From assembly GCA_001970955.1 (NCBI GenBank), contig MPUH01000367.1, positions 1 through 60,495 on the forward strand: a stretch of DNA of 60,495 bases, in the 5' to 3' direction. Under the pieces are notes generated by a model. That model was not told the DNA's origin, made no database searches, and saw only the letters and a list, made by a program, of their open reading frames with translations. Position 1 is the first letter of the stretch. Every line of letters starts with the position of its first letter. Shown here one piece after another: positions 10,845-20,785 of the stretch. The stretch comes from Stentor coeruleus. Its lineage: Eukaryota > Ciliophora > Heterotrichea > Heterotrichida > Stentoridae. A program made the position numbers and the translations under genes.

Positions 10845-11636
10845 TCAGTTAAACATAATTTCCTCAGGGATTAAAGGTGTTTGAAGAATAGTCAACTTGC
10901 CATCTTCACTCCTAGCTCTATTAGCTTTTTCAATAATTTCTATAATCTTTTCTCTGCCTATCCAGTTGAAAATTTTCGGATATTTTTTCCCTCTTATCCA
11001 CTTAAGAAACTTATTTTGGCCTTGTTTTAAAAAAGATGCTTTCCGACACTCTGAAAATTTAAGATAATCTTCTTCTGACATATCTTTAGTCCTTAAATCA
11101 TTAAACTGTAGTTTTTCAACATTTTTCATGTCTTTAGATTCTTCAACATCCCCTTCACTTTCAGGATTATCATCCACATCACTTAGAACTGCAGTTATTT
11201 TATGCCCTGTCTTATATTTAGCGATTACTGATTTGAACTTTTTAGTTAGAGCATTTTTCGATAGGAGAGAATGATTAATTAAGAATTCTTGTATATGATC
11301 ATGAATAAGAGTTATAGTTTCTTTATTAGGATTCATAGTATCACCAGCTGAGATCATGATCATTTTGACTATTCTTTTGAAATCTTTTTTTTCTTTAACT
11401 TCTGGTAAGGAATAGTTTAGAGATGGGGTACTAAAATGTAATTTAACAGTATTTTCTATCCAATCAGGGGCTTTTGGGGTACATAATAATTCTAATATTT
11501 TTTCCTTTTGCACAATACTTAGGTTTTGGGTTACTTGCTCCATCTCTTCCTTGGGTAAGCTTGTTAGGTGATTTATGTCTTTTTCTGTTATACTTTCTTT
11601 CTTTTTGAGTTTCTTCAAAATGACCTTGGAGTTCAT
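10845..11636 (-). CDS. Histone-fold protein, possibly Spt3/TAF13-like
   Basis: A 263-residue protein. Residues ~85-125 read KKDFKRIVKMIMISAGDTMN then PNKETITLIHDHIQEFLINH, resembling the histone fold of Spt3/SUPT3H and TAF13 (I-x-MMxxxGD-x-x-P-x-x-E-T/S-x-x-L/V then a long helix). An acidic segment follows (DDNPESEGDVEESKDMKNVE) and then a C-terminal block with MSEEDYLKFSECRKASFLKQ and FLKWIRGKKYPKIFNWI. Spt3/TAF13 act in SAGA/TFIID and TBP delivery, so a nuclear transcription role is an inference. It could instead be another histone-fold subunit. Convergent with no neighbour; the Merlin relic ends just beyond its stop. Confidence 0.5.
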   Translation of the reverse strand: MNSKVILKKLKKKESITEKDINHLTSLPKEEMEQVTQNLSIVQKEKILELLCTPKAPDWIENTVKLHFSTPSLNYSLPEVKEKKDFKRIVKMIMISAGDTMNPNKETITLIHDHIQEFLINHSLLSKNALTKKFKSVIAKYKTGHKITAVLSDVDDNPESEGDVEESKDMKNVEKLQFNDLRTKDMSEEDYLKFSECRKASFLKQGQNKFLKWIRGKKYPKIFNWIGREKIIEIIEKANRARSEDGKLTILQTPLIPEEIMFN

Positions 11637-11744
11637 GAAAGAATAAAATAATATAGGAAATCGCCATAGAAATTATTGAAGATTTTATGGACTATTAAGA
11701 TAATATCAATTATCATATATACCTGTATTTATAATATAAAAATC

Positions 11745-12373
11745 AGTGTGAATCTATTGCAAAAATCTGTTATCAAGAAATTTCATCTGTAATACTAAGT
11801 TTCTCTTATTAATTTTTGCAAATATATAGAAATATTTAAATACCATTATACACTTTTTTCCATTAATACAACAATCTTTTTAATCAACTCCTCAAGAGGT
11901 TTATATTATTTCTGAACTACTTTAGCTTTCTCCCGATTAGTAGATATTGTTCGCATTTTTTAGATTACGATATTTCTTTCCAAGATTAATAATACGCATA
12001 AAATTGCTTTGATCAGTCCTTCCTCCAAATTGTTCATATCTTTAGCATCTTTTTCCCTAAAATTTAAATAATTTCCTAATATCCCCAGTTGAAATTATAT
12101 CAATACTTTTCAAATGAAATCTCCCTAGATAGTGAAAATTGAAACAAATTCTAAGATTTTCATATAAAATACTCCTTAAAAATCGTTCTAAAGAAGCAGA
12201 AGTGATAATTTTTGTAATATTGTTTCCATTATCCGACTCAAAAAGTCTACAAGTTTTTGGATATAATTAGGATATATAATAATAATAAACTCAATACACT
12301 TATTAGAAAGAAATAAGATTTTTTTCTTTTCTAGTTCAATTCTTTCTATAAGGTCTTTGATTTTATTACTCAT
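11745..12373 (-). pseudogene. Relic gene with frame intact but ten in-frame stops
   Basis: From ATG 12371-12373 an open stretch of 61 codons (MSNKIKDLIERIELEKKKIL...) ends at TAG. The same frame continues coding-like for another ~145 codons (NYLNFREKDAKDMNNLEEGL, NREKAKVVQK, YKPLEELIKKIVVLMEKSV). It is crossed by five TAA, three TAG and two TGA. No frameshift is needed. CAA/CAG also occur five times. No 15-nt intron removes these stops. Protein family not recognised. Read as a pseudogene; see the finding on stop-only relics. Confidence 0.45.
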
Positions 12374-12426
12374 ATTTTATATAGTTTTTATATAAGAAAT
12401 ATTAATATTTAAAGCATTTTGTGTTT

Positions 12427-12527
12427 TTTAGCTTATAATAATGCTTTAAATGAGGAAATCAAAGGATTTCGCTAATNTTTAGCTTATAATAATGCTTTAA
12501 ATGAGGAAATCAAAGGATTTCGCTAAT
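12427..12527. repeat. Unmerged contig overlap at N 12477
   Basis: About 50 bp (TTTAGCTTATAATAATGC...) occur identically on both sides of a single N, in noncoding DNA; assembly join. Confidence 0.9.
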
Positions 12528-12626
12528 GATTATCTGTAGTTTTTTATATTAGAAGGTATTTTTGGATTAAAGATATATGGGAAACTTATGATATAATAGG
12601 TTTTATTTGTGCATTAAGGCTTGGAA

Positions 12627-13448
12627 TTATGAAAAGTCCATTGATAGTATTACTTTATAAAAATCATTAAAGGATATCTTATGCACAGGCGAATAGTGTA
12701 TTTCGTTGATTCTATCCATGATATCTTCAACATCATTATCTAAATAAATTTTTGATCTTCTCTCAGCCATGCTTAAAACTTTACCCAAGTTTTCTCTATC
12801 TAAATCTTCGCCAATATAAAAATTCACTACTGAGAAAAAAACTATATATTTCTTACATAGCATTTTGTGTATTTTAAAATTATTGTTTTTCATTCTGTGT
12901 AATTTTTTTGAATTAAAGGTTTTTTTTAGAGACCCAATGTGGATTTGCTCAAAACAGTTGAAAAAAGTTTCTGAGCTTGCCTTACCTGCATTTAAAATAG
13001 GTTTCAGAAGGATATTCATTAAATTTTCATCTGAAACAAAGCAGTCAAGGAAAAACTGTTTTATCAAACATATATTACAAGTTTTTTCACTGTTCATTTG
13101 CACCAGATAGGTGTTAGTATATTGCTCTCCGATTTTACTGAATATATTATGTATCATAAGCGCTATATCAATTTCATATGAGTGTGTTTTCCCTTTAGGG
13201 GTTTTACAAAAAGATAAACGTATCGGGTTGATTTCTTGAGTCATTCTACGTGTATTGTTATCACGAAGATCACGAGAACCTGGGCGGATTTTATGAGCAG
13301 AAGTCATGCTTATAGATGTTTGAGACCTGTTGTAAATCATAGCTTTTTTTTGATGTTTGTATCTGAAATACTTTTCAAGCTGGGCGTTGAGGAAATTTAT
13401 TGTATCTTCAGATGAGAATTTTGAAATATCATTTAGGATTTTTTCCAT
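12627..13448 (-). CDS. Hypothetical protein
   Basis: A 273-residue protein of unknown family. The N-terminus is helical and basic; residues ~100-200 contain paired Cys (CNICLIKQFFLDCF) and hydrophobic helices. The C-terminal ~70 residues (RSKIYLDNDVEDIMDRINEI, ISFNDFYKVILSM) look like a helical pair reminiscent of a degenerate EF-hand, but the calcium-loop acidic pattern is incomplete. Codon use matches neighbouring genes, and the frame is uninterrupted. No partner is suggested by context. The + strand frame inside it is a shadow. Confidence 0.75.
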   Translation of the reverse strand: MEKILNDISKFSSEDTINFLNAQLEKYFRYKHQKKAMIYNRSQTSISMTSAHKIRPGSRDLRDNNTRRMTQEINPIRLSFCKTPKGKTHSYEIDIALMIHNIFSKIGEQYTNTYLVQMNSEKTCNICLIKQFFLDCFVSDENLMNILLKPILNAGKASSETFFNCFEQIHIGSLKKTFNSKKLHRMKNNNFKIHKMLCKKYIVFFSVVNFYIGEDLDRENLGKVLSMAERRSKIYLDNDVEDIMDRINEIHYSPVHKISFNDFYKVILSMDFS

Positions 13449-14237
13449 TATAACAGATTTTAGCTGACAACAATTAAGCTTTTAAAAAAGTTGTAAATAT
13501 GGCTGAGAAAAATTGTGCAAGTTTTATTATAGAGATGGAGCAGGGCTATTTTAATTTTTAAATATAGGAAAATATTATCGTTGGAAGGTTTTAATAATCT
13601 GGTTTTTTTTATTAAGGTGTAAAGGTTTTTTAGTTGTTTGCTAAATAAAATAAGGATTATTGATGTATATTGTGACTTTTAATATACACAACGATAAATT
13701 ATAGTATTTTTTTTAGGAATTTTGTACTTTGAAAAGAGATGATGGGTTTAATATTTCGTTTCTTTATATGATATTATTCCAATAAAGAATTTGTGTTTGG
13801 CGTGCATTTTTTAATATAAATATAGAGTTTTAGGATAAGTAAAGAATATACAAAAGTTTGAAGTTTGGGGAATATTATTGTTAAAAAATATAATTAGAAG
13901 GTGGGATTATATCTCTTCAGGTTTCTTAAAACTTATTTATATACCAAAAAACATTGCTTTTATGATAAAAACTAGTTTAGTTTTTTTATGATTTTAAAGG
14001 GAACATATATTTAATAGATTATAATATTCAAGATCTTGCAAAATTTCCAGACAATTAACTAAAAAACATAAAAAAAACTTTATAAAAAATCAACACATTC
14101 AGTAATCATTCAAAAAAATCACGTCAACTTTTAACATTCATATCTCCTAGTCATCTGCATATTCTTAGTAATTGTAATAAAACTTTATTCAAACTTAATA
14201 TATTAATAATAAAAATACAAACTGTTATTGTTTATAA
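13449..14237. other. Intergenic; skew switch between divergent genes
   Basis: No gene found. 13449-13900 is G/T-rich and 14040-14237 is A/C-rich on the + strand, so the composition flips between two divergent gene starts. Promoters must lie here but no motif is distinct. Confidence 0.6.
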
Positions 14238-15386
14238 ATGGCTAAACAATTGACCTTACCTGGACTTTTTAAAGATAACTCTATGCAAAAAGAAACACTA
14301 AAAAAGAAGAAAATATCTTCAAAGTTTTTTCGGCTAAGCTTGGAGCTGGAAAAAGTTGAAAAATCAAGGAAAAATATATCATTCCTTGTTGGGATCGAAG
14401 AAAATAAACAAAACCTCATAACTCAAATAGAAAGCGATATTGCTAATCGTAAACAAGTCCTTAATAAACAAGACCAAGCAGCCAGAGTAATCCAATTAAA
14501 AACTAAAGAAATTATAGCGAAAAGGTACAAGCGAGACTCAAATTTTTCAAGTATTGAGAAAATAATAAGTTCTCATCTATCATTTTTAGAGCAAAAGTCC
14601 TATTATATATTTTGGAACTTAGGTAATGCAGCCTACGACGCTGCAACCACTATAAAAAAAGCATACAAACGGGCTAAATTCCGCGAAAAAATTAACCGAA
14701 TAAAAAAGGCATATAAAATCCTAACAAAAAACAAAAAAACCATATCCCGGATAGCTTTAAGAAAAGGTCTAAGGGTATTCACTTGCCAAATAAAAAAAGA
14801 ACACGCAAAAATCTTAAAAGAAGAAAAAAAACATAAAGACAAAGTTCAAAAAATTAGAGAAAGATTAGCCATAATATCAATAAAAAGATTTTGGAAAATG
14901 AACAGAATAACATTTAGAAAATACATGTTTAAATGTAGAAGATTCAAAAAAATCCTAATCAGACAAAAATGTATGAATTTATTATCTACAGATTTCTCTA
15001 TTTCAAGTCAATTAAGTTCATATTTATCAACACCTAGAGGAGAAGAAGCTATGGGTGGACTTATGAGTGATCAAGAAACTGCTAGACTTGCAGCTTTGAA
15101 GTTACTTAAACAAAGAGAGGCTCAGATTAATTCATCTATGATATCTTATAATGTTTCTAAATATAAAGAGAAATCAATAAGTCCTTTGTTACAAGAACTA
15201 CCTAAAGATAGAGGAAGGCTTGGGATAAGCGGAATGCATATTTTTAAAAATAAAATTCTGCCAAGACGGTCTATACAATCTATAGGAATGCTGAGTAGCA
15301 AAATTGGTAAATCACTGCAAAGTATTGGGACGATGTCAACACGCTCTGCTAGCAATCGTATGAGGATAGTCAAATTTCCAATGTAA
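14238..15386 (+). CDS. Basic IQ-motif-like protein
   Basis: A 382-residue, very Lys/Arg-rich protein. Helical IQ-like segments are visible: AARVIQLKTKEIIAKRYKR (about residues 80-98), ATTIKKAYKRAKFREKINRI (about 136-155) and further basic helices to residue ~240. IQ motifs bind calmodulin or related EF-hand light chains, and ciliates use many such proteins in cortex and cilia. The C-terminal third is Ser-rich and contains SISPLLQELPKDRGRLGISG. No other domain is recognised. The ATG at 14238 is the first in frame after an A/C-rich leader. Confidence 0.7.
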   Translation: MAKQLTLPGLFKDNSMQKETLKKKKISSKFFRLSLELEKVEKSRKNISFLVGIEENKQNLITQIESDIANRKQVLNKQDQAARVIQLKTKEIIAKRYKRDSNFSSIEKIISSHLSFLEQKSYYIFWNLGNAAYDAATTIKKAYKRAKFREKINRIKKAYKILTKNKKTISRIALRKGLRVFTCQIKKEHAKILKEEKKHKDKVQKIRERLAIISIKRFWKMNRITFRKYMFKCRRFKKILIRQKCMNLLSTDFSISSQLSSYLSTPRGEEAMGGLMSDQETARLAALKLLKQREAQINSSMISYNVSKYKEKSISPLLQELPKDRGRLGISGMHIFKNKILPRRSIQSIGMLSSKIGKSLQSIGTMSTRSASNRMRIVKFPM

Positions 15387-15638
15387 ATATTTACATTTTT
15401 ATCATTATAACATGATAAAAATCTTAATAACTCTTATCATCATAGAACTCTACTTAAGCACAAATGATTTTTTGACATATTAATTTCAATATAAACTAAA
15501 AATTACATTAAAATCTTTTAATTTCATATATAAGTTATCGAAAATACCTTTTTTTTATAGTAAAATTTAGTATTCCTTTCATTTTCTTATCAAAAATTAT
15601 AAAGGCTCTCTTTATTTTAATACACAATCAAAATTCAA

Positions 15639-16643
15639 ATGGTTTATATCGAAATACAGTTGATTATAAAAAAATTGATGAAAAAAAAACTTCAAAACAG
15701 CATGATGAGCATATCAGCATCAACTTCTATATCAGTTTTCCCATCTCGGGATATGTTTTCAAGATCTAGAAATAGTGGTGAACTATCTCACTATCTGTTC
15801 GAAGATGGCATTTCCTCAGTTGAAGTAAAAACTTCTGAGAGACAAGAACAAATTCATCTTAAAGAATTAGATGAAAATGCTTTAAATACTATAAGAGAAT
15901 ATGAAATTGACTCTATGGCAGCAACATTAAGAGCTGAAGAAGTATTCATGTGTGTGAATTGCTATGAGAGTATACCAATAAACCAAGTTGATTATCATTC
16001 TAGAATATGCTGCAATCCTGAAACAAATTTAGATAAAATTATGGACAAAGTGCATAAGCTGGTATTTAGTATAAGGGAATATAAGCTTGATGCTGATTTA
16101 AGACATGAGTATGCGTTAATCCAATTAGAAGATATAGGTAAAAGTATGTGTGAGGGTACAAGTGTAAGATTTACATAGACATTGCCACAGATTTTCAGCA
16201 GAATAAACTCTATTATTAAAAACAATAAAAACAATCAATTTATACTTATTCTAGCTCAAAGACTAGAAAAAATTGTAGAAGGTCTTTCAGATGTACCTGA
16301 AAGACTAAATATCCAAGAAAGAAACATTCTTGAAATAATTGACAGTACACTAAATGTAAGTGCTGATCATAAAAGTTCATTTATTTCTATGTTTTCTGAA
16401 TTAAGCTATGATGCAAGTTCTAATAAACCAAATATTGAAGTAGAAGATGAGCCTGAAACACAGGAAAAATATTTTTATAGTTTGTGTATTAAAAAGAAAC
16501 TTGCCTTAGGGCATAATCATTCAGCGAAAAACATTTCGATTTTTCATTTGTATCAGGAATGCTTGCAGAAGAATATCCCTGTAGAAAACTGGGGAGAGTT
16601 TGTTGAGAAGTCACTTGGGGATCAATTAATTATTATATCATAA
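15639..16643 (+). CDS. C2HC zinc-finger protein, two exons
   Basis: Two frames joined by a 15-nt intron (16164-16178); splicing gives ...CEGTS-TLPQIFSR... and a ~329-residue protein. Around residues 106-125 is a C2HC motif, CVNCYESIPINQVDYHSRIC (Cx2Cx11Hx3C), as in small C2HC/UBZ-like zinc fingers. After it the protein is helical and acidic, with no catalytic motif. Several N-terminal Met codons (15639, 15675, 15702) are possible starts; the MMSISAST Met may be the real one. Function unknown; the finger suggests protein or nucleic-acid binding. About 250 bp downstream of the IQ gene in the same direction. Confidence 0.8.
16164..16178 (+). other. 15-nt intron
   Basis: GTAAGATTTACATAG; the frame is restored on removal and its TAG would otherwise stop translation. 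A at position 10. Confidence 0.92.
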
Positions 16644-17106
16644 TCTAAAATTTAAGGCTTAAGTTAAATTATATGGTTGATATGTGATAAATATAAGATT
16701 ATTTTAAATATAGAGAGAAGTTAGGATTTTTGGGTTTTAGTAGATTATGATTAGGTTTTTTTTAGAGTAATAAAACTAGTAATGTTTACGTTTTTTGGTG
16801 AAATTATTTTTTATGAATAGTTAAATATTGGTAAAGTTTTTTATGTTTCTGTAGGTTTTGTATTTTTAATACTGATTTAATCATTATTATCTTTTATAAA
16901 ACTATGAGTATGTTATAAGTTTTAAAAAATTTATTTTTTATATATAGTTCATACTAAGCTATTTTAAGATATTATAACTATGCAATTGAGATTTTTTTTT
17001 ATGGATTTTCAAATATATAAATAATAATCTTAGATATTTAAAAAAAATAAGTTCTTATCAGCATTTTTCCAAGGAAAATTTATTATAGTTATTATTATAA
17101 TAGATA

Positions 17107-17271
17107 ATGGGCTGTGGTGCAATAATAACTAAAGAGAGCATGAATGATAATGATGCAAATGTAGTAAAGGAGATACATCATAAGGAAAGTAAATCCAATA
17201 TTCTAATCAGGTACAAAACAACTAATAATGAATACAAAATAAAGTTAACTCCACCAATTAGTGGGAAATGA
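17107..17271 (+). CDS. Small protein with MGCG N-terminus (tentative)
   Basis: A 54-residue frame beginning MGCGAIITKESMNDNDANVV and ending LTPPISGK, TGA stop. Gly2-Cys3 after Met is the classic pattern for N-myristoylation plus palmitoylation, so the product would be membrane-tethered. Codon pattern is coding-like. It is short and isolated, so it could be chance or the 5' part of a decayed gene. Confidence 0.4.
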   Translation: MGCGAIITKESMNDNDANVVKEIHHKESKSNILIRYKTTNNEYKIKLTPPISGK

Positions 17272-17393
17272 TTAGTTTCCAATTCCTCATAGATATAGAG
17301 ATTTAATTAATATTATTCCTTTAAAATTTTAGTTCAAAAAATTTCAGACTAGTTTTTTACTTTTTGTATTTCTTTTCTTTCTTTTCGATGTAA

Positions 17394-17492
17394 TTTTGAT
17401 TAATTTTAGTAAGGACCATAAGACTTTTTATCATTTTATTGANTTTGATTAATTTTAGTAAGAACCATAAGACTTTTTATCATTTTATTGAT
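17394..17492. repeat. Unmerged contig overlap at N 17443
   Basis: About 49 bp (TTTGATTAATTTTAGTAAG...) repeat on both sides of a single N with one G/A difference; assembly join in noncoding DNA. Confidence 0.88.
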
Positions 17493-17791
17493 TTATCAAA
17501 GATTTGCTACTTTTTACTACATTCAGATCATAAGAGTAGCGAAGGTTTTCCTTTATCTTAAAAGCAGTATTCACTTTATTATAATAATATCAACTTACAT
17601 AATCATTATCTTTCAAAATTAAAGAAAGAATAATATCTATTAAAAATTATATGTTAGTCTGATATTGTTTAAAAAAATTCATTGTGCAGATTCGGTAAAA
17701 CTTTACTTTATATTCTCTAAAAACAGTTTTTTTATCTATATAATTTATAAATACATGACAAAAAAAGTGATTTCTAGATTTAAAGCTATGA

Positions 17792-18307
17792 TTAATAATA
17801 TATATCTTCAATATTAAAGCAATTATAAATAGAAGCTTCTACATCTGCCCCATTTAACACCCTAAGAATTTTCTTTTCAATTTTATTATATTTTTCTTTC
17901 ACAATTTCCTTACCTTCTTTAAGCATTTTTTCTTTCTTGAGGATATTATAAGTATCAACTATTATATCGCGATTTGGGATAACATAATTTTCTCTAAGTA
18001 AAAATTTAGTACTAAAATGCTTGTGTCTATGTCTTAAAAAACATTGACGTATATGGTTTATCGTATCTATTGCCGAATTGCATTCTTTAAAATAATTTAT
18101 CATCTTTTCCGTCTTCTTAGGCACATTAAGATATTTTATATTGTATAAATGATCCACAATATTTTTATAATACTCATTACATCTAAATTTTCTTTTTCTC
18201 AAATTTTTTTCAATAACCCTCTCTTCATTTGACTTTTTATTTTTCCTTTTAAGAACTTTTCTATTCTTGACTGGTAAAAAATTTCTATTGTAACTTAGCA
18301 TCAACAT
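17792..18307 (-). CDS. Hypothetical protein, tandem paralogue 1
   Basis: A 171-residue basic protein homologous over its full length to the gene at 19035-19594. Shared blocks are FLPVKNRK, NEYYKN, KYLNVPKKTEK, IIVDTYNIL, MLKEGKE, KYNKIEKK and the ending SIYNCF-x-x-EDIY. No known domain is recognised. The likely start is the Met before LMLSYNRNFLPV or the next one; the paralogue starts MEIFLPV, so conserved sequence begins about 8 residues in. Same orientation as its paralogue with about 730 bp between. The pair probably arose by tandem duplication and is still diverging. Confidence 0.75.
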   Translation of the reverse strand: MLMLSYNRNFLPVKNRKVLKRKNKKSNEERVIEKNLRKRKFRCNEYYKNIVDHLYNIKYLNVPKKTEKMINYFKECNSAIDTINHIRQCFLRHRHKHFSTKFLLRENYVIPNRDIIVDTYNILKKEKMLKEGKEIVKEKYNKIEKKILRVLNGADVEASIYNCFNIEDIYY

Positions 18308-19034
18308 TTATATTTTATCTGTTATATATTAACGTAATTATTTTATGGGATAAATATTTTAATAGAAAAATAAAACTAAAATATTTTCTTATCTTTTCAT
18401 ATACCTGACTTTCTATCATACGTAAATATTTTATAGATTAAATAATGAGTTTTATATAAGAAGAATTTTATTTTAAAGTAGCTTAAATCATATGTTATTA
18501 AATATCCTTTATGAATAATTAAATAAAAGTTTTCTTAGACTATAAACTATAAAAAGTATCAAGAAAAAGTTCATTTATAGTATATCTTAGTTTAAAAGTA
18601 TATTTATTAATAGTGAAAAAAAAAAGTTTAATATTGCTGAGCAATTTTTGCCAAGCCGAAAATTATAAGAATTTTTCTTTTAGTCTAATTATTAGCCCAT
18701 AGCTTGTAAAATACTTTTTATGAATATATATACTATGATACTTAGCACAATAATGCTTGCAACTTAATTTTTCTTACTTTATAGCAAATTATACAGTCTT
18801 TTCCTTTGCAAAATTTCAAAAGACACCAGGTATAAACTTATCTGATTATGCTTAATATATCACTATTCTATTTGTCAATCTAACTTTTAATATAATTTAT
18901 CAAAATCTGATCTTAAATTGATGATTTTATTTATTTGGAGTATCTCTAAATACTGATTCTATAAAAATATTGCTTTTAAATTAGATATAACTTATTAATA
19001 CATACAAAAGTGACTATTAAATTTTGAAATATGG
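18308..19034. other. Intergenic between tandem paralogues
   Basis: AT-rich; no gene, repeat or clear relic recognised. Confidence 0.5.
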
Positions 19035-19594
19035 TTAAAAGTAAATATCTTCAACAGTAAAACAATTATAAATAGAGGTTTCTACATCTGTAATATNAAG
19101 TAAATATCTTCAACAGTAAAACAATTATAAATAGAGGTTTCTACATCTGTAATATTCTTCATCCTAAGTAATTTTTTTTCGATTTTATTATATTTTACTT
19201 TAACATTTTCCTTGCCTTCTTTAAGCATCTTATCTTTCTGAAGAATGTTGTATGTGTCAACTATTATGTTACACTCTGGAATTATGTGATATTTTGTTTG
19301 ATATATTTTGCTTTTTTTAAAATTACTGCGTCTGTGTCTTACAAAAATACGAAGTGAATAGCTTATCGAATCTATAGATGAATTGCAATCTTTAAAATAT
19401 TGTATAATTTTTTCGGTCTTCTTGGGCACATTAAGATATTTTGTTCTGTATAGGCAGTCAAAAGCATTTTTATAATACTCATTAAATCTATATTTCCTTA
19501 ATCTCAAGTATTTTTCTATAGCTCTTTCCTCCTTTGGTTGCTCATTTTTCTTTTTAAGTGCTTTCCTATTCTTAACTGGCAAAAATATTTCCAT
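19035..19594 (-). CDS. Hypothetical protein, tandem paralogue 2 (3' end hit by assembly join)
   Basis: Paralogue of 17792-18307. The N at 19097 and its 58-bp duplicated flanks (19039-19096 and 19098-19155) interrupt the last codons. Collapsing the overlap gives a ~166-residue protein ending NCFTVEDIYF with TAA at 19035-19037, matching the paralogue's NCFNIEDIYY end. Sequence is Lys-rich and helical, without recognised domain. Divergent from the gene at 19687, with only about 90 bp between starts, so the two may share a promoter region. Confidence 0.75.
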
Positions 19595-19686
19595 TATAAC
19601 TTGGCATAAAAACTAAAATAATTATGAAAGAGCCATTCATATTTAAACCAAATTTTTTTTTTTCCTGAAGAATTTATATTTAACTA

Positions 19687-20199
19687 ATGGGAGACCTAAT
19701 ATTTGTCCCAGAACTAGGGCTTATAACAGGCAAGAGCCAAAACTTTAAATCACGTATGTGGTACCCTTCAATATCTTCCAATAGGCCAATAGTGAGAAAA
19801 CCAATAAAGTTGAGTAAAAAACAAAAATCTTCCCCTTTTAACCAAACCCAATACATAATGCCATTACAATTACGTACTAAAAGTCCCAAAAGAATGGAAA
19901 TCAAATTCCCTTCTTCAGCTCTTGAACCCAGTTTCCAACCTAGACCTTTAACTATTGATACAGGACGAAGAATTAAACATAAAAGTAATGAAGGAATTAT
20001 TGAAGGAAGGACTAAAGATAGTTTTTTTACAACTGCGTTAGATGTTAATTTACAATCACGACCTTTGACTATGGCTGGAGGTAAAAGAACAAAATTATCA
20101 TTGGAAAGCCATAAAAAAATTGAAATTGGTGGAGATGTTTATGTTAACTTACCCTCTTTACAGCAAAGACCTAATAGAAGTAATCCAGATTTAGCTTAG
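19687..20199 (+). CDS. Hypothetical basic protein with a duplicated SRPLT-type motif
   Basis: A 170-residue protein, Pro/Ser/Lys-rich and probably disordered. It contains an internal repeat: FPSSALEPSFQPRPLTIDTG (about residues 74-93) and FFTTALDVNLQSRPLTMAGG (about 112-131), each followed by (K/R)R-x-K. A weaker third echo is VNLPSLQQRP near the end. Such short repeats are common in microtubule-associated ciliate proteins, but no family is recognised. Codon use and the start context are normal. Shares a short divergent intergenic region with the 19594 gene. Confidence 0.65.
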   Translation: MGDLIFVPELGLITGKSQNFKSRMWYPSISSNRPIVRKPIKLSKKQKSSPFNQTQYIMPLQLRTKSPKRMEIKFPSSALEPSFQPRPLTIDTGRRIKHKSNEGIIEGRTKDSFFTTALDVNLQSRPLTMAGGKRTKLSLESHKKIEIGGDVYVNLPSLQQRPNRSNPDLA

Positions 20200-20785
20200 T
20201 TTATGTTATAATATAAAACTAGAGATTAATTGTGTTTTGGAAGTTGTTTTAAGATTTTTATTAGGTTTTTTTTATTAGTTTATGGGTTTGTGTTTTAGAT
20301 AATGGAAAATTTAACAGATTTTTTTGATTGGAGATTTAGATTTTATGGTAGTGGTATGATTTATTATTGATTATGATAACATTTTATTAGATTTTGAAAA
20401 TATAGTGAGAGATTTAACCTTGTATATTTATAAACCCAGAAGTTAATATTTATTTATAATACTAATCAATTTACAATAATGAACTTTAAAAAATATATGG
20501 TTATAGCCAGCCTTAAATCCAATTTATCAATAATCCTCTTCAAAAAAAATGAATCAAACACCTAACATAAACTGCCTTAAAACTTAAAACCTTCTATATA
20601 AAATCCCATTCCCCAAAAAAAATAATCACTATTTATCTTTATAGCCTTATCTAAAAGCTCAATATATCAAATCAAATCGCTTTTCATAAAATTCAAACCT
20701 GAAAATTTTAATTTTTTCCCCAAAATTCTTAGATCAAAAATACCAAAATCAACTAAAAAAATATTATCCTATATAAAAAATACTT
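20200..20785. other. Intergenic; skew switch
   Basis: G/T-rich to about 20450, then A/C-rich up to the next ATG. No gene recognised. Confidence 0.6.

Larger units (their letters stand above)
16644..17791. other. Intergenic between convergent genes
   Basis: Left part is G/T-rich. Contains the 55-codon reading frame at 17107 and the overlap duplication at N 17443; otherwise nothing recognised. Confidence 0.5.
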
